Below, piece by piece: positions 1 to 9,700 of a DNA stretch of 20,191 bases (position 1 is the first letter of the stretch; every line of letters starts with the position of its first letter). Under the pieces are notes generated by a model. The model was not told the origin of the DNA. It worked only from the letters and a program-made list of their open reading frames with translations, and did not search any database. Origin of the DNA: Saccoglossus kowalevskii (lineage: Eukaryota > Hemichordata > Enteropneusta > Harrimaniidae); NCBI RefSeq assembly GCF_000003605.2, contig NW_003122427.1, positions 47,692-67,882 on the forward strand, read 5' to 3'. Made by a program: the position numbers and the translations under genes.

Positions 1-202
1 GAGGTTTCGCCACCTAGTACGTGACATATGTCTAGAGAGCGAATCCCGCTGTATACCCCCTACCTTGACATATTCCCTCCTAGACCGATATGAGGTTTCG
101 CCACCTAGTACGTGACATATGTCTAGAGAGCGAATCCCGCTGTGCATACCTTAATTTGACATATCCCCTTCTTGGCCGATATGAGGTTTCGCCTCCTAGT
201 AT
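1..202. repeat. 91-bp tandem satellite, end of an array (2.2 units)
   Basis: Two full units (1-91 and 92-182) and the first ~20 bases of a third (183-202) follow one another, each starting gaggtttcgcc. The first ~52 bases of units 1 and 2 are identical, while the last ~40 bases differ at many positions. The window opens exactly at a unit boundary, so the array probably continues to the left. The third unit breaks off at cctagta, which marks the right edge of the array. No ORF or RNA gene is recognisable in the unit. Confidence 0.9.
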
Positions 203-977
203 AATTTTCACGATCGCACACTGCAGCATTATTCGTTGTTAAATAATGTGTGTAATATCGTAGGTACGACGTATTGTGATCATTTTAAATTGAATATATT
301 GTTATATATATATATATATACCCATAACACTAGATCATCTCTACGAGTCGTATAGCCTCTTCCCTTTGATTGTGTCACACTGTATAACAGAACGTCCAAT
401 TTTCCGAAATCGTCTTATAAAGATAATTAGGTTATCGCTGATTACAAAATACTGTCTGTTTAAAGTGCCGACAACAACTGAATGATTTGATGTCAAGGCG
501 AAGGCGAGCAAATGTCGCAGGTATGAAAGCATCTGATACTCCTAACCTTTACCCTGATTGCCTAAGCGTTCAAAAACAGTACTACCTGTAGAAGGCACTA
601 AGAAAACACAAACGTCTGTCACAGATGTAATTTATTATCCTCACTAATACCTTAAACTTATTATGTCTTATTATAACGAAACACATTCATCATATTTACA
701 TAAGCTTCTAACTACTGTCTGTAAAGTAAGACCCAATTGAATCTTCAATAATTTATACAGTCAACCCTGTCTGGTAATAGTGAAGATCCTTTAAAAATGT
801 CCATATCTCCATATTAACTGGGTCTAGATGTTCCTACAACCGCCTCCTAAAGACATAAGAAAATTGGTTCTAACTGTTTGGATTATCTGGCAATAAATAA
901 TCGTTTAATGACAATGAAGAGAAGCAAATCTCAATCAATCTCTTGCTTGTTGTCATGTCATGTTGTCATGAGTCGGA
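203..977. other. Non-coding, AT-rich spacer
   Basis: No supported gene. A (TA)n microsatellite of about nine units sits at 303-320. Around 946-985 the heptamer tgtcatg recurs several times, just before the degenerate repeat that follows. The only ORF here (341-532, minus, 63 codons) is short and resembles nothing I recognise. Confidence 0.6.
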
Positions 978-1400
978 ATGTCATGAGAATCTACCTATTA
1001 GTACTTTTTGAATTACAAGTAAAAAAAAAGTTATTCTCAAAATGGTTCCCATTGTAATCAGAAACAGTTGTTCCGTGTCAAGGGCAATCCCGCATGAAAA
1101 TTTCATGAGGATCCATCGATATCCATAATTTGTTGAGTTATAAATAATAAAAATGACCATGTTACCATAGCGACAAGGTTCACATCTCTAAGGATATATT
1201 AATATTGTGACTTGTGCCACGGTAACTTCTCCTGAAAGTTTCGAGAAAATCCATCAAATTCTAAGTTATGAATGAAAAATCAACCCAGAAATTGGTGTTT
1301 CCGTGGTAACCAAATCTCTACCGTTTGCCTGTTTAAGTCTCAAGGGAAACTTCTGCAAATTTCATGAGAATCCTCCCATAACTTTTATTTATTCGAGTAC
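978..1400. repeat. Degenerate ~120-bp tandem repeat, about four copies
   Basis: Diverged copies begin near 980, 1095, 1228 and 1350. Each has a core like tttcatgagaatccatc, followed by an AT-rich stretch ending in gagttat, then a segment related to gttaccatagcgac or ccgtggtaacc. Spacing is about 115-135 bases and the copies are much diverged by substitutions and indels. I have seen similar dispersed sequences in marine invertebrate genomes, but the family name cannot be given from the sequence alone. Confidence 0.6.
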
Positions 1401-1730
1401 GATATGACAATTGTTTTTCATATATAGAGGACATCTCATTAAAGACTTCGGAATATTAGATTCTTTAAACGACTCTGATTTGCATTTGATCTTAATCTTT
1501 GGAGAAGAACAAATGAAAATTATTACACGACTTTGAATCAATTGTATATCGGGGTGTCGAAAGTAATTACACTGCTTGTTTACCATGGACAAATGAACTA
1601 TGTCGAAATAGTTAATATGCAAATTTAGTTATAAATATGCAAGAATAGGTACGTGACGTGTAACATGGGTATGGTAGTGACTGTCCGCTTAGTACTTGAA
1701 CACACGCGTCCATAATTTGAGTTTATAATT
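1401..1730. other. Non-coding spacer
   Basis: No feature could be supported. Small minus-strand ORFs here (1389-1622 and 1625-1855) are of the length expected by chance in this base composition. Confidence 0.5.
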
Positions 1731-2102
1731 TTGTGTAATCGTACTTTTACTTTTGAATTAAATGACATGTTAAGATGTCGTTCGAACAATCTTTTTAACG
1801 CGCTGTATACGTCACAAGAGACCCACATCGAACGCGTCGCCATGACCACAGCCAATCAAATTCGTCAACAATTGCTCCGAGCCGACAGGACACAATTCTC
1901 CCAAATCATTGTGATATACATGTACATAGAACACAGTTCAACGGATATTAAAACCGCAATCTTTCCGATGCGTGACAGCCACGCTAACTATTATACCACG
2001 TTCCGGGCAGTGCACAACGTAAGGCAACAGTTGGACAATACCGTTTATTTAATCGTTCAGGGTACTAGAGGTGATTGCTTCTTGTCAATGTTTATCAACT
2101 AG
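1731..2102 (+). CDS. Unrecognised ORF, 123 codons (possible gene or relic)
   Basis: An uninterrupted plus-strand ORF of 123 codons lies in a region otherwise dense with stops. The listed start is a GTG-like codon, so the true start is not fixed; an ATG lies at 1764. The product is rich in Gln, Thr, Arg and Ile in its middle (for example TTANQIRQQLLRAD) and shows no membrane segment, signal peptide or motif I know. A second ORF of similar size follows about 100 bases downstream on the same strand. One or two ORFs this long are expected by chance in 20 kb, so coding status is uncertain. It may be a fragment of an old mobile or viral element, but nothing in it proves that. Confidence 0.25.
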   Translation: MCNRTFTFELNDMLRCRSNNLFNALYTSQETHIERVAMTTANQIRQQLLRADRTQFSQIIVIYMYIEHSSTDIKTAIFPMRDSHANYYTTFRAVHNVRQQLDNTVYLIVQGTRGDCFLSMFIN

Positions 2103-2206
2103 CTGTCAAATGCAAATGATTGATGGCGAACTCATAAACAAAGTCCTTTAAAAAGAGCAAACTTTGAAGAGAAAAATGAACAACAGTCAGATCAACAGGA
2201 TGTTTT

Positions 2207-2605
2207 ATGTACATAATAGCGTTGACGTTTTTTTTTTGTCACGGTCAGCGATATGTAAAAAGTTACATCGAATACGTATACCAAAGGTTATACCATAACG
2301 CATCCTCAAGTTTTGTGTTATTTGCCAAAATAGTTACTAATCACCCATCTTGTGGGAAATGTGCATTTTCGAAAACATCCAATATCTTATTCATTTTCTT
2401 CGAGAACTTAAGAGACCAAGCCCTCCTCTTGGACAACCATTCGTATGAAATGAACCCCTCACATTTTATTAGATTATTCAATGTAAGGCTGCGCCCTAAA
2501 CGATCTGAGACAACTCGCAAATGTTCCATCCACGCACTGAATGGAGAACTAGATAAATGGAACGCAAAGTACGCTTCGTCCATTACGGCCCATTATACCA
2601 GCTAA
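2207..2605 (+). CDS. Unrecognised ORF, 132 codons (possible gene or relic)
   Basis: This plus-strand ORF starts at ATG 2207 and ends with TAA at 2603-2605. The first ~12 residues are hydrophobic (MYIIALTFFFC). The rest is basic and soluble, with several Cys (CGKCAF, residues ~50-55) and a charged C-terminal third (VRLRPKRSETTRK). The frame stays open for about 40 codons upstream of the ATG. The composition looks more protein-like than typical chance ORFs, but I do not recognise a family. It is in a different frame from the preceding ORF, and the two could be separate exons, adjacent small genes or a frameshifted relic. Confidence 0.3.
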   Translation: MYIIALTFFFCHGQRYVKSYIEYVYQRLYHNASSSFVLFAKIVTNHPSCGKCAFSKTSNILFIFFENLRDQALLLDNHSYEMNPSHFIRLFNVRLRPKRSETTRKCSIHALNGELDKWNAKYASSITAHYTS

Positions 2606-2644
2606 CTGTTTTAATTTTTGCCAGAATATCCTCAACTGGCCAAA

Positions 2645-2811
2645 AAAGTCTCGTAATTTATCTATTTTTACGTACGAGGAGTGCAGCTGTTGTAATCATC
2701 TTTTGATCACGGTGATTTCTTGAGAACTAAATTTATGGAGCACTTATGTCGGTTGCTTGTCGGAAATGAAAATTCGTGGCTGTTCTAGCATAGTTCACAC
2801 ACACTAATTTT
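2645..2811 (+). repeat. Dispersed repeat, copy A
   Basis: This stretch aligns along its length with 5075-5220 in the same orientation. Shared blocks, in order, are ctatttttac, acgagg.gtgc.gctgt, taatcat, tcacggtg, tttatggagcac, tggctgttct and actaa. Copy A carries about 14 extra bases after tcacggtg and a few more before the end. No ORF spans it. It is probably an old non-autonomous interspersed element of unknown class. Confidence 0.75.
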
Positions 2812-3974
2812 CCGCAGCGAGTTGCTATTATGACCCGACTTATCGCGGACTAAGTATTTGCATCCTGATAGTTGAATCATTTCCTTTTTTGTTTCCGCAG
2901 AAAAATATGTGTTATTGACGCGATGGCGCTTTGTTCCAATTATGTGTGCGTATCATTGCCATGGTGATACCTCAAACTCAAGTACACTAAAAGACTGAAG
3001 CAGAATTCAACTCTGAAACCATCTTGATAAATGCTCAAAAAAGTCAAGTACGCCTAAACACTAGTACGTTTAGTGTCACCCGAATGGTTCGCATAGTCAC
3101 TCACAGCCGACAAATGTGATATATCTTTCTAAAGAATGTACTTGAGATGTTAATGCTGTGTAAAGATGCTGTCTCACGTACTCCCACTTCAGTTCTGTTG
3201 AATTGTATCTTCACTTCGTGTACTCTCGCCTATATCTCCCATTTCAACATAACCGGCAGTTCTATCGCATGACTGACAACCACGAGGCACGAACAATGTG
3301 CAATTGGTATTTGATATCCGAGTCTCATAGCATGTTTACTCGGCAATTGTACAACTCACAGTAGAATATAAATGCCAATGCTGTCGAAAAGGTGTTTGCG
3401 GTTGTGACGTATTAAGTTTAACAATAATGGAATTTTACAAATACCAATTGCCGGAAGGGTTAGAACAATACCGGGTCCACGTACGTTGGTGAAGAATTGT
3501 CGGTGGAGGCGGGTTTACTGGACAACAACCCTTATTTGTCATTTGATATTTTAGCTCCTCTGTCGTCGAAGATAAGGGGCGGCAGAACGACCACTGCCCT
3601 CTTAAAGACATCTTCCTGAAAACCGCTAACTAATTTACTTTTATAGTTGGTATATATGTTCCTTTGGTGGACTTCTATTATGAGATTTGATAGAGACGAT
3701 ATCTTCAATTATCTATTTTTAAAGATTTTATTCCGTAATTTTTCATCAAAAATGTTATTATCGACTTTTTCTAGTGAAAACCCATTCTCCAATTGTGTAT
3801 GTACATAATTGTGCATATGTACCGGGCCTTAGGTATACCTTTATTATATTTGAACATTGTGTTATTGGCTGTGCTCTGCTTTCGATTGTCGTGTCGCTTA
3901 TTTTGTATCCGATTGCATTTTGTTGCTTTCAACATTTGTGTGATTGCCGGCATGAGATTAGTCACTCGTATGTG
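2812..3974. other. Non-coding spacer
   Basis: About 1.1 kb of AT-rich sequence in which no gene, RNA or clear repeat was seen. It ends at the left TTAA of the inverted-repeat element. Confidence 0.5.
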
Positions 3975-3975
3975 G

Positions 3976-4239
3976 TTAAAGGGCGGTAGTCATCGCGCTG
4001 CGCATGTGGGACATTTGTGTTGAGAAACATTGATTTTCCCACAATCCAATCAGTTATTCTAATAGAAACCGAAAGTATGAGGTTTGACTTTGGCGCGACG
4101 TGCACTAATTACCGTCGGTAACGTCTCAGTTTGTACTCGTTGATCTACGCTACAGTCAAAGTCGTCGTCTTTGTTTACATTTTGTACGTGAGGCTCATAT
4201 ATCTCGCGCATGCGTGGCGCGACCTATACCGCCCTTTAA
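3976..4239. mobile_element. MITE-like element, 256 bp, flanked by TTAA duplications
   Basis: The element body is 3980-4235, bounded by TTAA at 3976-3979 and 4236-4239. The terminal inverted repeats start AGGGCGGTA exactly on both sides (3980-3988 and 4227-4235). With interruptions they continue to a shared CGCGC and CGCATG, giving about 21 matches in 27 positions. TTAA target duplications are known for piggyBac and Kolobok/T2 transposons. The AGGG terminus is closer to what is described for Kolobok/T2 than to the CCC terminus of piggyBac. There is no transposase ORF, so it would be non-autonomous. The interior contains CCAAT, TTTGGCGC, a 13-bp palindrome and GCGCATGCGT. Confidence 0.7.
4089..4217. 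promoter_or_regulatory. Cluster of promoter-like motifs inside the MITE-like element
   Basis: TTTGGCGC (4089-4096) matches the E2F site pattern. TTACCG-T-CGGTAA (4109-4121) is a perfect 13-bp inverted repeat. GCGCATGCGT (4207-4216) matches the core of NRF1 sites, and a CCAAT box lies just upstream near 4046. The match to vertebrate consensus sites is direct; any function in this organism is inference. No transcript start is evident. The NRF1-like motif overlaps the inner part of the right inverted repeat, so its GC-rich look may come simply from the transposon terminus. Confidence 0.3.
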
Positions 4240-5074
4240 CGGAGAAATACTTTTGATGGAACTCTACTGTTCTGTCAGTGGGTGGTCGTCAATTTCTGCA
4301 TTGAAAATTTAATGCGGATTTCGCTATCATCTTAGTGGCTACTTACAGCAATCATGTCAGGTTTTATTCCGCACATCAAACCTACTGAAATATGAGTATT
4401 TATCAGTTTATGGGTGAACGTTTGGTGTAAGGTCAGTGAACCCCACAACGTCCTTCGTTAGAGAAGATAACATGTTTTTTTCGCGGAAGTCGAATATAAA
4501 GACATAACAATAATCTGGAATTACTTGAAAAATCTTGACAATATATAAATACTCGCTATGTTGCTTTCTCTTGGGCCAGACAGTTTTTTGAGCCGAATTC
4601 AGACAAGATTTTTTTCAAACTAAAAACAGTCCAAATCAGTCATTTTTTAGCTTTTGAGCGACACACCATTGTCAACTTGCTGACACCCCGATTGAAACAT
4701 CCTTTCATTTGAGTCAACTCATATAGAAATGAATGACAAGAAGAAATTCATTTTATTCTAATTGAACTGTGCCGTTAAAGAGATCGAGTCACAGTAACAA
4801 ATTACGTTCCGCTTCTTTTTTACTTGTACATGTGAAACGTGAAACGTGGTCTGATTAAACGTTGAAAAGAACATGCGCAGTAAATTGGGAGGACAAGGTT
4901 CAGAGGTCAATGGCACACCATAATAAATCTAAATTTTGGTTAGATTAGAAACAAATCATATACTTCGTGTGAAATAAACAAATAATAACAATTTCACAGT
5001 GACAATGACAATGGAAAGTCCATTACGTCTGTTAAAATGTACAGTATATAACACAGAAATGTACAATATATAAC
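4240..5074. other. Non-coding spacer
   Basis: No gene seen. Near its right end a roughly 21-bp segment is duplicated in tandem (tgtacagtatataacacag followed by tgtacaatatataacaaag, about 5037-5078), directly before dispersed repeat copy B. Confidence 0.5.
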
Positions 5075-5220
5075 AAAGACTCGCGGGTCATTTTCTATTT
5101 TTACAGACGAGGTGTGCGGCTGTCTTAATCATTTCTTAGTCACGGTGTTTTTATGGAGCACTCTTGGTTGGTTTCCTGACGGATATGGAAATTTGTGGCT
5201 GTTCTCTCACTAACTAATTA
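5075..5220 (+). repeat. Dispersed repeat, copy B
   Basis: Second copy of the element at 2645-2811, in the same orientation, with the same order of conserved blocks and about 14 bases missing after tcacggtg. An inverted repeat (TGAAACAT at 5229-5236 with ATGTTTCA at 5251-5258) lies just beyond it and is not present next to copy A. Confidence 0.75.
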
Positions 5221-5681
5221 GCGTATATTGAAACATACTAGTATATTCTGATGTTTCACTGTGACGACTTGTAATGAATGGATGTTATGTGACGGACAAA
5301 CAAATCAACCACATGTCAAATCCAAATTATTCAATACACCACGCTAAAACGTTAAGCTGTGTCTCCAAAGTTAAACAAAAATTAAAAGTTGTTAAAATCA
5401 AATAGCAAATCAAGTAAGTATAAATAGTATTCATTGAAACATGTTTTCTAAATTTAATGCGTCTCCGGGGCATACGGACATTGCGCCTGGAAAAAGTCAT
5501 AATGGTATATCACACGTATAGCTCCATATACAAACAAATAATAATAACATATAAAATATAAATATAAAACGATTGCATACTTCACTGGCACGAGTTTTCT
5601 TTCATAAATATTATCTGGATTTTTAGGAATAATAATGAAAGCCAAGGATTAAATTTAACGTCGTGCCACAAGTCATCTAAT
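5221..5681. other. Non-coding spacer
   Basis: AT-rich sequence with an 8-bp inverted repeat at 5229-5258 that encloses the palindrome atactagtat. No gene seen; the minus-strand ORF at 5454-5645 is short and AT-driven. Confidence 0.5.
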
Positions 5682-5864
5682 ACGACACATATCATAGTCT
5701 ACATGAAATCGACGACACATATCATAGTCTACATGAAATCGACGACACATATCATAGTCTACATGAAATCGACGACACATATCATAGTCTACATGAAATC
5801 GACGACACATATCATAGTCTACATGAAATCGACGACACATATCATAGTCTACATGAAATCGACG
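5682..5864. repeat. Perfect 30-bp minisatellite, 6.1 copies
   Basis: Six identical 30-bp units start at 5682, 5712, 5742, 5772, 5802 and 5832, followed by three bases of a seventh. Each unit begins acgacacatatcatagtcta and ends acatgaaatcg. The lack of any difference between copies points to very recent expansion or strong homogenisation. Because 30 is a multiple of 3 and the unit lacks stops in some frames, both strands show a repetitive ORF (ten-residue period), which I take as a by-product. The array is about 690 bp beyond the stop codon of the aminopeptidase gene. Confidence 0.95.
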
Positions 5865-6554
5865 CTTGAAATAACACAATGTAGTTTATTGGTAAAATGA
5901 ATTTCAAGATTATATAATAACAGTATTTTAAAAGAAAGTTTGAGTGAAATATTCAGTTGTGAATTAAACCTGGAGTAACCTAAATATCGTACATTTCATT
6001 TGCAATTGATTCTCTGCTCAACAAATTAAGGAATCATATAATCATGAGATGAATTATGAATACCATTACAACAACGCACGTTTCAATTACGGCGACTGTA
6101 ATAGTAGGAAATAAGGATAATCGATATGACATAAGTCTGCCCTCTTGTGTTACGGCACAGATAATGATTATGTAATGTTACCGGCACCGACTAACATTAC
6201 CTTCATCGTTTATTGCAACCACAGAAACATGTTCACTCAAGACCCTTTTAAAGCAAACTGTCACTGAATAATTGCCGTGAAGTAACTGAAAGTGGCAAAC
6301 TGTCAATCACCAGCAGACTTGAAGTACCACGAACTATTGCCCGCTAGACGTAATCTAAAATAAGAGTAGAGTATACCTCGATCTCCTCATCGTACTGACA
6401 CTCAATCTATAGTGTCAAATTTGCAGATTTGATTTCATTGAAATTTATTTCAAACATGCCGGAATGGTCTATTTTTTTTTATTATTTTTTTTTTATTTTA
6501 TTTTTTTTTTTGTGCAAAATTAGTTTGCACAATACAGAGTGATAAAATTCCAGA
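5865..6554. other. 3' flank of the aminopeptidase gene
   Basis: On the minus strand this is the region just past the stop codon. It begins with a T-rich tract on the plus strand (about 6471-6511), which is an A-rich run in the transcript. Possible AATAAA poly(A) signals in minus orientation lie at 6497-6502, 6492-6497, 6444-6449 and 5885-5890. The two in the A-rich run are only ~55-65 bases past the stop and may reflect low complexity. The true end of the transcript cannot be fixed. Confidence 0.45.
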
Positions 6555-6710
6555 TTATTCGGTGTTCATTTTTTCATTTAACCAATCTTCTAAAATGTCG
6601 TAATTAGTTTCCATCCAGCGGATGTTATGTTTTATTTTACGCAGCGCGATGTAGAAATCTTCAACCTGTGACTCTGGCATGTCGTTGTACTTTCTGGCGA
6701 AATCTTCAAG
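6555..6710 (-). CDS. Aminopeptidase exon 15 (residues 940-990 and stop)
   Basis: Acceptor cttcacag|cttgaa, phase 0. It begins [19 protein letters not shown] and continues with [20 protein letters not shown], the terminal helices of the ERAP1-like domain (the family has xxNIxWxxxNxxxxxxW). TAA is at 6555-6557. Confidence 0.93.
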   Translation of the reverse strand, partial: LEDFARKYNDMPESQVEDFYIALRKIKHNIRWMETNYDILEDWLNEKMNTE

Positions 6711-9700
6711 CTGTGAAGCGATAACAATATGAACCGTTAATATCTTAAGAGCTTTCACATACATTACGTGAAAAGGGGGTTTGGGGGAATTCGGGCAGAA
6801 AATCGCTAGTGAAGTTTGGCAGATATTCCTCTATTGCTAAATGCGATAAATATGTTTACTCTTCTGAAAAATAACTTTCATGACCAAGCTTGAATGGTCA
6901 GATAAGAAAGATTATGCTACAATTGCGCCACCTATGGTGTGAGTATTTTTTAACCACTAATAAACACGGCGGTAGTTTGTTTCATAAATGAAATCGATTT
7001 GAATGTCAGGCAGTTGATGAGACGTGATGTACATCACGGTGCCATGTAACCTTTCGTTTAATAACTATCAGTCTTGAGTCAGCACTCAAAGAATCAATAA
7101 AGCATTGTGCGACACGAGGATACGACCCATGTACTGCGCACACTCGCCGATGCTGCGAGAAGCCGGTGTATCAAAGTAATTCTGGGCACGAACGTAGCCA
7201 AGGAAATGCATTAGATTAACCGTATCACTTCGTAGAACTAAAGCCTATTAAATTGGCATATGTATATATCCATATAGAATAGGGCCAGTAGTGCTCTAAT
7301 ACTACCATGTTGTTTATTGTGTATCATTTACCTGTGATTGTTCATACTTGGTGTTCATGCTGTCAGCAAAACCCCATGCTGTTTGGAAAGCCTCGTCTTC
7401 GTTGCTGCAATAATAGTAATAACACGGTTTAATTTCAATGGAATGTTTACTAATCGTAAATCTAGTTGCGATCGGCAGTTATAAATGTAAATCATAGTAC
7501 CTCTAGAGAAAAAATATGAATCAATATTGGGTGTTTTATTATTTTTTCTCATCTAAAATCGGAAAATACTAGAAATGGTTTGCAAATATGAATTCTCAGT
7601 GTTATAATAATAACGCAAGTAATAAGCAAAGACTAGGTGGCTTTAGATGTGATAGGTTGGACATGTATCTTACAAAACACCCTTTTATTTTGAGTTGGGT
7701 GTCCAGGGGGGGGGATAAATAGGACGAGGCTTGCCTTTTTCGCAGTCCTTCGAAGTTACGCAAGAGAAAATTCCACGCTACCAGTTTCCCTAAAGCTGAT
7801 CTGTCTCGCACGTGTCCAATCGTCGTATATACATTAAACTTATCATCAGCGAAGTCCCACGACCGCATGAAACCAGCTATGCTCGTATAGTCTTCGTCGT
7901 CTTCCTCAGTCTGGTTTGCGAACATATGATAAGACTCCTGTAAGTATTTTTCCAACTGCCACAGTTTGGTGCCGCATGCCAGTGACACACTGATGGAATC
8001 CTTGAGTAAAGTGTCGTTTGTTCGAGTGAGCTGATCGAAAGCGAAGTTCCACTCCACGTCTCCACCGTGTCTAATAGCTATACACATCATAGTCTGTCTC
8101 ATATCGGAACGTATTCTATTGAAAACGTGAAACGATTATATTATTATAGTATTAGGGACTCAGAATTAGTAATTTTATTTTTCACAAATTTATTTCACGT
8201 AATCCTGGAGTACCCCCATATGCGTCACATGCTACCACGTTGATAATTTCACCTCAGTATGTGATTGAAACTGATTTGCCAAAACACGACTCAGCCCACA
8301 TGTTTTTTTAAATTGATGCATACATTTAGATACACGTAAAATGTTTAAAATTTAACGAAAGTTTGCCTTGGGCCAATATGCTGAGAATACTCCCTCCCAT
8401 AATCATTGAACTGGGAATGTGGTAAATTGGTTTGAGAAACAGACCATGTTCTACGATAAACACAAATTCCGATTGCCTTGAAACACTCGTGATCGCAATG
8501 GGTAACCGAGGAACATCGAACTGTGCGTTCGCAAATTTTAAAATCGATTTGTCGTCTGCTTGACAAGTAGAGAATTATATTACTGTGAGATTTACCCGCT
8601 CATGTAGTTTTCAGGATCTTGCATCCAGTTGGAATATCTTGTGATAGATTCCTCCACACAGTCGGGATTATTGACAATACAAGAAAGCTCTAGTACTTCG
8701 TGTTGTAAACGACTGTCGTAAAATAAAAACAAATATGGGAAAAAACGTCTATTCTTTTTTCTTATATAAAACATAAGGCACACACGATTTATCGTGAAAA
8801 GATAGGTTAAAATATGCATGAATGAATGAATCTGAACAAGAAACTTACAGGCGGAAGTTTGTCGACAAACAACGTCTTATGCGAAATACGGACAACAATA
8901 AAATAGCAGGCCCGAGTCGATCATGCTCTCTCCTTTCTGATCTCTTTCTCATCTCAATAAATGCAATTGTCTTCCAATCATTGTCATTGCCAAATGAATA
9001 TTATGTATAAATGAATTACAGTGTAATGTCTTCTGTTCGAGTTGCCACAAAATGCTATCATCATGTGTAAACGCGGATATCACTTACTAGTCGATAGGTT
9101 CATCTTCACCCCTGAAGGACCAACCATATTTATCGTAGAGTGGCTGGAGCAAACTCTCAACATATTTCTGATGAATGGGAAAACTAAATTAAGTACATAC
9201 GATATTTGAAATCTTGGCACAGCTATATCTGAGATAATCTGAAAATATCTCACTGACTGATTGCTGTAAATCTGCCAATCATCCGAGTCTATTTAAATAA
9301 CAGGAAGATACGATTTTTCATGCAAAATTGTAAGGCTGAGTGTTTTTCCTTAAGTTGTAAACGACAATTTGGCCCATTTATTATCATGTATGTAACAAGC
9401 GTGTTTTTGAATTGTGAAACTACGAATAAAGACGTAGTTGCTTACCAATGCGTCACCGAATGCGGGCGTCTTTCCCAACATATTGACAGCCACAATATGT
9501 AAGTTTTGTCTCGCCGCTTTCCAAGGAGAGTAATCTTTTTCATTCACTAAATATTCTGTAAGTCTCATCGGCAGTATGACGTTCTCTTCACCGGACCAAG
9601 CCAGGTTAAAAGCATCATCAATCAACGCAGCTCTGTTGATTACCGGGATCGTTTCGTGATAGCTAAGGAGTTGTAATATCAGCCGATCCCAGTTATTCTG

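Noticed and set aside
1-202. tRNA-derived SINE in the 91-bp unit
   Set aside because: The gaatccc segment recalls a B box, but there is no A box at proper spacing, no poly-A or simple-repeat tail, and the units are strictly tandem.
3771-4023. ORFs at the left edge of the TTAA element
   Set aside because: Short, overlapping on both strands and crossing the element boundary; no transposase-like content.
5673-5900. Repetitive peptide ORFs, or a CRISPR-like array, at the 30-bp repeat
   Set aside because: Units are directly abutting with no spacers and the genome is eukaryotic; open frames on both strands follow from a unit length divisible by three.
7653-7735. Longer exon 13 ending at a GT donor (aaagg|gtgttt or ttt|gtaaga)
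   Set aside because: The strong gtaaga donor gives the wrong phase for exon 14. The gtgttt donor is in phase but weak, and would insert a proline/leucine-rich stretch not expected in the family.
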